NCBI RefSeq assembly: GCF_000621725.1
Contig: NZ_KK211333.1
Span: forward strand, 73,181-137,180
Length of the DNA stretch: 64,000 nucleotides
DNA from: Xylanibacter brevis ATCC 19188
GTDB taxonomy: Bacteria > Bacteroidota > Bacteroidia > Bacteroidales > Bacteroidaceae
Reading direction: 5' to 3'
The notes below the pieces were generated by a model. It was given only the letters and a program-made list of their open reading frames with translations. It was not told the DNA's origin and ran no database searches. Below are positions 34,180 through 45,097 of this stretch, piece after piece; the first letter of the stretch is position 1; each line of letters starts with the position of its first letter. A program made the position numbers and the translations under genes.

Positions 34180-35004
34180 ATGAACAAATCATTGAAAATG
34201 CTGATGGCAGCAGCATTTCTTTCTCTGCCAATAGTAGCAAACGCACAGACGGAAAATCCGCGTGGCATCTATAAGATGACAACTCTTACAGGTAAGATGG
34301 GCGAGGTGAAAGCTCCATTCGAGCAGTACAAAATCTGTACCGACAGTGTGACACTCATGGTATCGGAGCGAGCTGCATTCTTCAACATCTCCAACAACGA
34401 CCATCGAGTGTTCAACTATACTGGAGAGCAGCCAACATCGGAAGCTGATAAGAGTCCACTTATCTACGACAGCAACGACAAGCAGTTCAAACTGAAATGG
34501 TGGAGTACTTATCCCAACCATATCCATTTCCCCAATAACGACTGGTGCATAGAGAAGTACGAATCGGGGAAGTACACAGAGAAGAGCAAGCCGTTTTTCG
34601 ATGCAATTACCGGCGCCTCAGATGTGGATGCAAGCAATCCCCTGACAGGCACATGGCGCTTTATCGGCTATGTGGACGAACTGCGTGATGTGAAGAGAGA
34701 ACTTCTCAAGTTGCATGAACAATACGATAAGAGTAAGTATTTCAACAGCTTTTTCGTCTTTGCACCCAAGTACCTGACGATGCTAATCCAAAATGGTGGA
34801 GTTGTTGATAAAATCTATTACAACGGAAAGAAGTCTTATAAGTGCGGCAACATGACCCGCCAAGTGAAATGGCTTTCTAAAGATCGCATCGCTGTAGAAG
34901 AGCATATAGACTATCGCACCGACTGGATGATTCTGGAGCGCGTGACCGATGGCACAACCCCATTGAGCCACATCGCTAGTCAGTTTGTTTCGAAAACACG
35001 GTGA
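34180..35004 (+). CDS. Exported protein of unknown function
   Basis: The 274-residue product has a clear signal peptide (MLMAAAFLSLPIVANAQT, cleavage after ANA near residue 23) and no lipobox or membrane segment, so it should be periplasmic or secreted. Two halves each contain a lipocalin-like opening: PRGIYKMTTLTG near residue 28 and LTGTWRFIGYVDE near 153. That suggests a duplicated beta-barrel fold. I recognise no catalytic motif. TATATTTG around 34104 is a possible -7 element. Confidence 0.7.
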   Translation: MNKSLKMLMAAAFLSLPIVANAQTENPRGIYKMTTLTGKMGEVKAPFEQYKICTDSVTLMVSERAAFFNISNNDHRVFNYTGEQPTSEADKSPLIYDSNDKQFKLKWWSTYPNHIHFPNNDWCIEKYESGKYTEKSKPFFDAITGASDVDASNPLTGTWRFIGYVDELRDVKRELLKLHEQYDKSKYFNSFFVFAPKYLTMLIQNGGVVDKIYYNGKKSYKCGNMTRQVKWLSKDRIAVEEHIDYRTDWMILERVTDGTTPLSHIASQFVSKTR

Positions 35005-35079
35005 TGATGTGAGTGTAAAGCCCTGAAAGGGCGAATTTAGAATTGACATCTTCAGACTTTAGACGTGAATCAAACGCAA

Positions 35080-35176
35080 TGCTTTCACGTTGCATAAGCA
35101 TAACTTTTCTTCGTGAAAAGTATTACTTTTCGGTGTGTAAAGTACTACTTTTGATGTTTAATGCGTCACTTTTGCT
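35080..35176. repeat. Periodic array C: 22-bp units with dyads
   Basis: Dyad centres lie at about 35101, 35123 and 35145, with a diverged unit near 35167 and perhaps one near 35079. Two are perfect: AAAAGTATTACTTTT at 35116-35130 and AAAGTACTACTTT at 35139-35151. Neighbouring units keep ACTTTT but lose part of the symmetry. The array lies downstream of the exported-protein gene. Confidence 0.8.
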
Positions 35177-35401
35177 ATAAAACCTTCTTCTCTTTCGCAT
35201 CGTGAAATAGAGAGAAACGATGAATTTGTTATCAAAAGAAGGGGTTTTCGCATCACTTTTGAGGCTTGAGAGAGCAGTAATTTAATGCATTCTGTACCTT
35301 TGCCGAGGTTTGGCATAGCGGGCGCAGTCGCTTTACTAATTTTGTATCTCATTGATAATCTGCTTTTTAGATGAAAATAAATGGTTGCTAATATGACCTC
35401 G

Positions 35402-35549
35402 TGTTCCAGTTCCAGTTGTTCCAGTTTTATTTTTGGCAGTTCCATTATCCCTATTTCTATATATAACTATCTATATATTAATTAGTTATGAATATATAAT
35501 AAGGGGATTTGTCTCTCAAATTTTAATTGGAACAACTGGAACTGGAACA
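35402..35549. repeat. 22-bp inverted repeat flanking AT-rich 104 bp
   Basis: TGTTCCAGTTCCAGTTGTTCC-type sequence at 35402-35423 is the perfect reverse complement of 35528-35549. The arms are internally repetitive (TTCCAG units). The sequence between is AT-rich, with TATATATAACTATCTATATATT, and has no gene. The layout resembles a miniature inverted-repeat element, but no target duplication is evident. Apart from array C and this element I see nothing convincing in 35005-35630. Confidence 0.75.
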
Positions 35550-35630
35550 GAAGTGCTCTTAAATTACCTTCTCTCTACTAGGCATTCCAACGCCCACAGT
35601 AGTTCGTCGTAAGTGTAGATTTGTATTAAA

Positions 35631-36010
35631 GTGAAACAGAAATGGCTAATTTACATTGACGTACTCGCTTCGATACTTCCTGTCGTTTCGTCGTGCGGAG
35701 ACGATGAAGAGGAGGAAATTGTTGTGGGTGGAAGAAACAATCTCTTTAAACAGATTATTGGAACGTGGAGGTGCATGGATAGCTATATTTTTTCGATGAC
35801 ATACAGCAGGAAATGATGGAAATGGATGTTATGTGGAATAAAAAAATTGAATTACATCGTGATAAAACATATTCTTCTGATTTTTCTGATTTTGGTGAAA
35901 CTGGAACATTCGAATTAGGCGACAATACAATCACATTGAAAAGTGATGAAACAAATAAAAGAAGAGCGGCGCATCCGATGTGGGTGCGTCGCTCTTTGTA
36001 TGGAAGGTAG
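35631..36010 (+). pseudogene. Frameshifted and truncated lipoprotein gene
   Basis: A GTG start at 35631 opens a lipoprotein-like N-terminus with VVSSCGDDEEEE (lipobox Cys at residue 22) and then NLFKQIIGTWRCMDSYIF. The frame ends at 35816. Shifting by one base at the T-run near 35786-35791 continues as FDDIQQEMMEMDVMWNKKIELHRDKTYSSDF and a lipocalin-like TGTFELGDNTITLKSDE. That second frame runs into the terminator hairpin at 35962 and stops at 36010, so the C-terminal part is missing. The gene looks decayed. A sequencing error could explain the shift but not the truncation. Confidence 0.65.
35962..35998. terminator. Hairpin terminator after the broken lipoprotein gene
   Basis: AGAGCGGCGCATC near 35963 pairs with GGTGCGTCGCTCT near 35982-35995, followed by TTTGT. 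Confidence 0.6.
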
Positions 36011-36086
36011 TCAGCAGGGGAACTGCTGACCACACTTTTTCTTAGTCTTCCCAATTTTGACTTCGTCGAGATTGAATCTTCGCTCG

Positions 36087-36113
36087 GCAATGATTAAGCG
36101 AGCTTATCATTGC
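36087..36113 (-). terminator. Hairpin directly after the pyruvate:ferredoxin oxidoreductase gene
   Basis: GCAATGATTAAGC at 36087-36099 pairs with GCTTATCATTGC at 36102-36113, with one bulged base. It begins 3 nt beyond the stop codon. Confidence 0.6.
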
Positions 36114-36115
36114 TC

Positions 36116-39694
<3,579 letters not shown>

Positions 39695-39736
39695 TTGTTT
39701 AGAATAGAATATAAAAATGATATGTTTTTTTGCTGT

Positions 39737-40924
39737 CTAGTAGAGGAATCCCAGCAACCATAGCGGGATTTGATTATCCTTTCCTATTTCAGTATTGTAT
39801 CTAGCGTATATTGTGTCGGGGGTGTACCTCATCTTGCTGGATGTCTCGGCGTTGCAGACTTTAAACTTCAGCTTCTCGTCGATGAGATAGAAGTTGTCGC
39901 GTGTGCTTTGATTCACCTTGTGATCCTTCCAGAGCGAGTTCACAAAGAAGGTTTCCATTGCGTCTTGCTTCTCTACGTGAATGGGGTAGATGGCATAGAG
40001 CAAGTTGGAATTGTGAAGCATCACCTTGGAGGGCTTTTTGGGGAAGTCCTCTCCGATGGGGTAAATCATGTTGAGCAGACGTGCATCGGTGAGATACTTG
40101 ATGTAATTCATCACGGTGGCACGGCTGGTTTCTATGTCTTGAGCCAGCTTCGACACGTTGGGAGCCTTGGGGCCCTCTTCGGCCAACTGGTAGAACAGTT
40201 TTTTAATCTTTGTCAGGTATTTCAGCTCTATCTGCTTGATGAGCAGAATATCTACCTCGGTCATCATGTTCATGGTCTTCAGCAGGTTCTCAGAGTAATT
40301 GCGCTGTTCCTGGAAGAATGGATAGAAACCGTGGTGGATATAGTCGTTGAAATAGCGGTTGGGCGAAACTTTTGGTAGTATCTGTTTGATGATACGCTCG
40401 TGGTCGCTGAGTATCTCTTCGAGTGTATATGGACGGAAATTATTGCCTGTCAGTAGATTGATGAACTCGCGAAACGAGAAACCGCGCAGGTTGTATGACT
40501 TCACGATGCCGTTCAGTTCAGGATTCTCGTCCTTCAGGCGCATCACGCTACTGCCCGTGAACACAATCTTAAGACCAGGATACAGGTCATAGCACTTGCG
40601 CAGCTCCTGCGACCAGTTGTCCTGTTTGAAGACCTGATCTATCAGCAGCACGCGACCTCCGTGATAGTAAAAGTCGCCAGCAAAGTCGGCAATGCCTCGT
40701 CCTTGAAAGTAGAAGTTGTTCATGTTGATGTACAGACATTGGCGGTCTTGCACATCAAAGTGCTCCTTGGCATATTGGAGCAGGAATGTAGTTTTGCCAA
40801 TGCCACGTGTACCCTTAATGCCAATCATGCGATCGTTCCAGTTAATCTCGTCCATCAACGTACGACGAACTGGGGCATTGACATGCTCAACCAAGTACTT
40901 ATGTGTTCTAAAGAAAGCTTCCAT
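39737..40924 (-). CDS. AAA+ family ATPase with C-terminal winged helix
   Basis: The 395-residue product belongs to the archaeal/bacterial ATPase group often listed as AAA_14. Walker A is GTRGIGKTT near residue 39, Walker B RVLLIDQV with Gln in place of the usual catalytic Glu, and sensor FTGSSVMRL. After the ATPase lies a winged-helix segment (VSKLAQDIETSRATVMNYIKYLTDARLL) and a C-terminal nuclease-like domain region. Such proteins are common accessory genes in gut Bacteroidales with no established role. It is 42 nt upstream of nifJ on the same strand and has its own promoter (TAACTTTG at 40961-40954, TTG at 40983-40981, 19 bp). Confidence 0.82.
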   Translation of the reverse strand: MEAFFRTHKYLVEHVNAPVRRTLMDEINWNDRMIGIKGTRGIGKTTFLLQYAKEHFDVQDRQCLYINMNNFYFQGRGIADFAGDFYYHGGRVLLIDQVFKQDNWSQELRKCYDLYPGLKIVFTGSSVMRLKDENPELNGIVKSYNLRGFSFREFINLLTGNNFRPYTLEEILSDHERIIKQILPKVSPNRYFNDYIHHGFYPFFQEQRNYSENLLKTMNMMTEVDILLIKQIELKYLTKIKKLFYQLAEEGPKAPNVSKLAQDIETSRATVMNYIKYLTDARLLNMIYPIGEDFPKKPSKVMLHNSNLLYAIYPIHVEKQDAMETFFVNSLWKDHKVNQSTRDNFYLIDEKLKFKVCNAETSSKMRYTPDTIYARYNTEIGKDNQIPLWLLGFLY

Positions 40925-41084
40925 TCCAAACAGTTATAGTTTCAAAACGCGGGCAAAGTTACAAAGAATTATTTAATTTGCAAAGCAGAGATTACAAAAA
41001 AATACCTCGTTAAACAATTTTTGCAGTTAAAAAACAGGTCTCTCGCTGCTATCCCCCCTAAGGAATAGTTACGGGAAACCTGTT

Positions 41085-41150
41085 GTTTGGTACCGCTAAA
41101 GTACCTGTTTAGTACCGCCAAAGTACTGGTTTGACACCGCCAAAGCGGAG
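41085..41150. repeat. Periodic array D: three 22-bp units with dyads
   Basis: Units start with GTTT at 41085, 41107 and 41129. Each has a 17-bp dyad centred at 41097, 41119 and 41141. Unit 1 has arms GGTAC/GTACC and unit 2 AGTAC/GTACT, both perfect. The arm change in unit 2 is compensated on both sides. Unit 3 has CCGC/GCGG as the inner dyad. The array lies between the AAA ATPase promoter and the end of the lipoprotein gene. Confidence 0.88.
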
Positions 41151-41164
41151 CATTTTTCGAGATT

Positions 41165-41581
41165 TTAGTTCTCGCTCAAGTCTATATAAGAATAGGTAAC
41201 GGTGCTGCCTTTAGCATCGGTGAGCGAAAGTGATTTTCCTTCCTCGTATCCGCTAACGGTGAATTGCTCCTGAGAGCTGTCTCCATAGGTCAGGGTAAGC
41301 ACATTGGCGTTTCCGCTTGTTGTGATAGCATAAGTGAACTCGGTAGTTTCTTCTGTGCTGTAAATGTAGAGTGCGCCAGAACCATCAGCTTCGAAGACCA
41401 GAGCGAAAGACTTGTCAGGCGACTGCCAGGCTGTACCAGCCAGCTCGTTGGAGTTCTGGAAGAAAATCATATCGACGATGTCGATGATGGTCTTGACGTC
41501 ATCCTCGTCACAGCTAGTGAACGTGGTTGTGGGTACTGCTGCACAAAGCAGGAACGTGAAAATGCTTAAAATCTTTTTCAT
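41165..41581 (-). CDS. Small lipocalin-like lipoprotein
   Basis: The 138-residue product has a signal peptide followed by a lipobox-like TFTSC (Cys24) and acidic residues DEDD, typical of surface-exposed Bacteroidetes lipoproteins. The mature part begins with an amphipathic helix. It then forms alternating beta strands starting LAGTAWQSPDKSFALVFEADGSGALYIY, resembling small lipocalin-like or META-type barrels. No function is assigned. It ends 35 nt before hppA... on the minus strand it lies downstream of hppA by 34 nt and may be co-transcribed with it. Confidence 0.7.
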   Translation of the reverse strand: MKKILSIFTFLLCAAVPTTTFTSCDEDDVKTIIDIVDMIFFQNSNELAGTAWQSPDKSFALVFEADGSGALYIYSTEETTEFTYAITTSGNANVLTLTYGDSSQEQFTVSGYEEGKSLSLTDAKGSTVTYSYIDLSEN

Positions 41582-41615
41582 TACTTGTTTTGTTGTTTTT
41601 ATGAATAAATAAAAG

Positions 41616-43799
41616 TTAAGAGAATACGACTGTAAGTCCTGCCATCACGATGCTGACCATCGACATGAGTTTGATGAGGATGTTCAGCGAAGGACCAGAG
41701 GTGTCTTTGAACGGATCGCCAACGGTGTCGCCTACGATGGTGGCCTTGTGAGCAAAAGAGCCCTTGCCGCCGAAATTTCCTTCCTCTACCATCTTCTTGG
41801 CATTGTCCCAGGCACCACCCGCATTAGCCATGAAGATGGCGAGGGTGAAGCCACAGGAGAGTCCGCCCACGAGCAAGCCCATCACACCAGCGATGCCAAG
41901 CACGATGCCTACCACGATAGGAATGGCGATGGCCAAGAGCGAAGGAACGATCATCTCGTGCTGAGCAGCACGGGTGGAAATCTCCACGCAAGAGCCATAG
42001 TCAGGTGTGCCTGTACCTTCCAGGATGCCCTTAATCTCGCGGAACTGGCGACGCACCTCCTCCACCATCTTCTGGGCAGCACGTCCCACAGCCTCCATCG
42101 TGAGTCCGCAGAACAGGAAGGCAGCCATAGCGCCGATGAAGGCTCCCACGAGTACGCGCGGGTTCATGAGGTTCACCTGGAAGAAGTTCATGAAGTCGGG
42201 GATGGTGGCGTTGATAGCGTCAATCTCGTCGCCAGCCAGATTCACGATGAAGTCACCAGAACGATGCATCGCTATCTTCACCTCTTCTATATAAGAGGCG
42301 AGCAGAGCCAGTGCCGTGAGAGCTGCAGAACCGATAGCGAAGCCCTTACCTGTAGCAGCTGTCGTGTTGCCCAGCGCGTCGAGCGCATCAGTACGATGGC
42401 GCACCTCTTCACCCAGTTCGCTCATCTCGGCATTACCACCTGCATTGTCGGCAATAGGTCCGTAGGCATCGGTAGCCAATGTAATACCAAGCGTAGAGAG
42501 CATACCCACGGCAGCGATACCAATACCGTAAAGACCCTGAGAGAGCGCCTCAGCCTTCAGGTCGATGACGAATCCGTTGGCAAACAAGTAACTCAGCATG
42601 ATGGCTACGCCAATGGTTACCACAGGAATGCAGGTTGACATCATGCCTGTGCCGATACCCTTGATAATCACGGTAGCAGAACCAGTCAGACCAGCCTCGG
42701 AAATCTTCTGCGTGGGCTTGTAACTATGAGATGTGTAGTATTCGGTAGCCTGTCCGATGATGACACCAGCAGCCAGACCCGTGATGACGGAGAACGAGAG
42801 CCCCAGCCAGTTGTCTATCTGCAGGGCGTAGAGAATGCCAAACGTGGCAATGGCGATGAGCAGAGCCGACACGTTGGTTCCTACAGACAAAGAGTGAAGC
42901 AGGTTCTTCATGGTGGCACCTTCCTTCGTGCGAACCAGGTAGATGCCCAGGATAGACAGGAACACGCCTACGGATGCTATCAGCATAGGTGCGATGACAG
43001 CCTTGAGCTGCATCTCGGGAACCATAGCGAAAGCCACGGCACCAAGGGCTGCGGTAGAAAGGATACTGCCACAATACGACTCATAGAGGTCGGCACCCAT
43101 ACCTGCCACATCGCCCACGTTGTCGCCTACGTTATCGGCAATGGTAGCAGGATTACGCGGGTCATCCTCGGGGATGTCGGCTTCCACCTTTCCCACAATG
43201 TCGGCACCCACATCGGCAGCCTTTGTATAGATACCACCACCCACACGAGCAAAGAGCGCCTGCGTAGAAGCACCCATACCGAAGGTCAGCATGGTGGTGG
43301 TGATAGAGATAAGTCCTTCAGGGTCGAAGGCATTCAATATGAGAAACCAGATGGCAATGTCGAGCAATCCCAGTCCTACTACTGTCAGACCCATCACGGC
43401 GCCAGAGCGGAAAGCAATCTTCAGGCCGCCGTCCAGGCTCTTGCGTGCGGCATTGGCTGTGCGGGCCGAGGCATAGGTCGCTGTTTTCATACCGAAGAAG
43501 CCTGCCAGTCCGCTAAAGAAACCACCAGTCAGGAAAGCAAACGGTACCCATGGATTCTGCACGCCAAAGCCATAGGCCATCACTGAGAAGATGAGAGCCA
43601 GGATGACGAAGACAATTGTAACAACTTTATACTGTTGTTTCAGATAAGCCATAGCTCCGTCGCGAACGTAGGCGGCAATCTCTTTCATACGTGCTGTACC
43701 CTCGTCGGCTTTCATCATCGACCTGAAGAAGAAATAAGCCATACCAAGCGCTGCGACAGATGCAGCAGGCACTAACCAAAAAGCATAAGGAATGTTCAT
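41616..43799 (-). CDS. hppA: Membrane-bound ion-translocating pyrophosphatase
   Basis: The 727-residue product has about 16 membrane helices and couples pyrophosphate hydrolysis to H+ and/or Na+ export. The substrate site motif DVGADIVGKVEADIPEDDPRNPA, the DNVGDNVGDVAGMGADLYES segment, and GDTVGDPFKDTSGPSLNIL are all present. The segment GNTTAATGKGF has Ala at the position where K+-independent enzymes carry Lys, so it should be K+-stimulated, a group that in Bacteroidetes includes Na+,H+ pumps. Which ion is moved here is not proven. The start at 43799 is set by the promoter: the -7 TACTTTTG (43849-43842) and TTG (43872-43870) exclude an earlier start. Confidence 0.96.
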   Translation of the reverse strand: MNIPYAFWLVPAASVAALGMAYFFFRSMMKADEGTARMKEIAAYVRDGAMAYLKQQYKVVTIVFVILALIFSVMAYGFGVQNPWVPFAFLTGGFFSGLAGFFGMKTATYASARTANAARKSLDGGLKIAFRSGAVMGLTVVGLGLLDIAIWFLILNAFDPEGLISITTTMLTFGMGASTQALFARVGGGIYTKAADVGADIVGKVEADIPEDDPRNPATIADNVGDNVGDVAGMGADLYESYCGSILSTAALGAVAFAMVPEMQLKAVIAPMLIASVGVFLSILGIYLVRTKEGATMKNLLHSLSVGTNVSALLIAIATFGILYALQIDNWLGLSFSVITGLAAGVIIGQATEYYTSHSYKPTQKISEAGLTGSATVIIKGIGTGMMSTCIPVVTIGVAIMLSYLFANGFVIDLKAEALSQGLYGIGIAAVGMLSTLGITLATDAYGPIADNAGGNAEMSELGEEVRHRTDALDALGNTTAATGKGFAIGSAALTALALLASYIEEVKIAMHRSGDFIVNLAGDEIDAINATIPDFMNFFQVNLMNPRVLVGAFIGAMAAFLFCGLTMEAVGRAAQKMVEEVRRQFREIKGILEGTGTPDYGSCVEISTRAAQHEMIVPSLLAIAIPIVVGIVLGIAGVMGLLVGGLSCGFTLAIFMANAGGAWDNAKKMVEEGNFGGKGSFAHKATIVGDTVGDPFKDTSGPSLNILIKLMSMVSIVMAGLTVVFS

Positions 43800-43841
43800 A
43801 ACATAGATTAATTTAGAGGTAATAAATATGTTTAGGTATTG

Positions 43842-43872
43842 CAAAAGTAGAGAATATTTCTGAATAAAGCAA
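43842..43872 (-). promoter_or_regulatory. Promoter of hppA
   Basis: TACTTTTG on the minus strand at 43849-43842 and TTG at 43872-43870 are spaced 20 bp. A divergent -7 TATCTTTG for the next gene is at 43894-43901. Confidence 0.75.
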
Positions 43873-43922
43873 GAGTGTTCGTGTTTTTTTTAGTATCTTT
43901 GTCGGCAAAAAAATAACAGGAG

Positions 43923-45005
43923 ATGACACTACATATATTTAATCCCGAACACGATATCGCCCTTGCTGCCAATCTTGAAAATTTTACTTCGCCTCATGCC
44001 GGTAGGCAACTGCGCTACGAGTTGGGCTATCTGCCTGCTCTCTGGGCCGAAGCAGACGACGTCGTCTTGGTAGATGATGTGCGAGAGGCTGAGAAGAATT
44101 TTCAGGTGTTTAATACTTATGTGAAACGCATGGGTATGCAATGCGAACATCTGTCAAAGCCTCAGTTCGTGACGAAGCGTGAGTTGGCTTCGCTGACAGG
44201 TGTGAGCAGGGTAGAACCCTGGGGATGGGATCTGACTGTCAGGAGTATGCTGGCCAAAAACGGAATCCCGGAGACCGTGCTTCTTTCTATGGATGATATA
44301 GAGAAGGTGAGACAATTGTCGCATCGACGACTCACAGCCAGGATGCTGCCTTTGATGCAAACTGACAGTACGCTGGGACAGGCTCATGAGTTTTTTGATA
44401 GCAATGCTTTGCGCAGTTGGCAACAGGCTCATGGCTCTATAGTCATCAAGGCACCTTGGAGCAGCAGCGGGCGAGGTGTTAGGTTCTTCAAGGACGCAGC
44501 GTGGAATGCCAACCAAGAAGGGTGGTTGAACAATGTGCTGAAAAACCAGGGCAGCGTGATGGCAGAACCATATTATAATAAGGTGAAGGATTTCGCCATG
44601 GAATTTGAATGCATCGCGGGTAAGGTGACCTACTGTGGACTTTCGCTGTTCGATACTGCCAATGGTGCCTATACCGGCAACATTCTGGCCACTGAGAAGA
44701 CTAAAGAGCAGATGATCTGTCGATATGTGACAGAAAAGCACTTGCACGAAGTCAAAGACAAGGCTATCATGGCCCTGGAGCAGCTGCTGGGAACCGACTA
44801 CGAAGGACCATTGGGCATCGACATGATGATTGTCAATGATGGTGAGGCGGGATTGAAACTGCATCCTTGTGTAGAGGTCAATCTTAGGTGCACCATGGGG
44901 CATGTAGCTCTCTATCTCAGCGAGTTCTGCAACCCCAATCACGACGATGAGTGGGTTCGCGTGATGAGAAATCAGGGAACAGGATTGAAGTTGAGGTTAT
45001 TGTGA
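43923..45005 (+). CDS. ATP-grasp-like protein of unknown function
   Basis: The 360-residue soluble product begins MTLHIFNPEHDIALAANL. It contains a segment that resembles an ATP-grasp nucleotide-binding loop (SIVIKAPWSSSGRGVRFF, near residues 170-187) and later GPLGIDMMIVNDGEAGLKLHPCVEVNLRCTMGHVALYL, where acidic residues and Asn could bind metal as in ATP-grasp ligases. ATP-dependent carboxylate ligation is therefore plausible. The substrate is unknown. It is divergent from hppA and followed by the methylmalonyl-CoA mutase genes, which have their own promoter. Confidence 0.7.
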   Translation: MTLHIFNPEHDIALAANLENFTSPHAGRQLRYELGYLPALWAEADDVVLVDDVREAEKNFQVFNTYVKRMGMQCEHLSKPQFVTKRELASLTGVSRVEPWGWDLTVRSMLAKNGIPETVLLSMDDIEKVRQLSHRRLTARMLPLMQTDSTLGQAHEFFDSNALRSWQQAHGSIVIKAPWSSSGRGVRFFKDAAWNANQEGWLNNVLKNQGSVMAEPYYNKVKDFAMEFECIAGKVTYCGLSLFDTANGAYTGNILATEKTKEQMICRYVTEKHLHEVKDKAIMALEQLLGTDYEGPLGIDMMIVNDGEAGLKLHPCVEVNLRCTMGHVALYLSEFCNPNHDDEWVRVMRNQGTGLKLRLL

Positions 45006-45023
45006 AATAATTATCGTTATTTT

Positions 45024-45053
45024 TTGCGGAATGTAATATTTTAATTATCTTTG
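45024..45053 (+). promoter_or_regulatory. Promoter of mutAB
   Basis: TTG at 45024-45026 and TATCTTTG at 45046-45053 are spaced 19 bp. The leader to the mutA start is about 40 nt. No cobalamin riboswitch is visible. Confidence 0.7.
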
Positions 45054-45097
45054 CCACCTAGAAACTTATATAATACTACAAACATTAAAATAAAACT

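Noticed and set aside
35158..35445. Minus-strand frame of 95 codons in the 35 kb gap
   Set aside because: It spans array C and one arm of the inverted repeat, so its apparent pattern (EQLELEHE) comes from the repeats. No start signal or homologous motif.
45006..45097. Cobalamin riboswitch before mutAB
   Set aside because: The leader is only about 40 nt after the predicted transcription start and shows none of the expected B12-box sequence.
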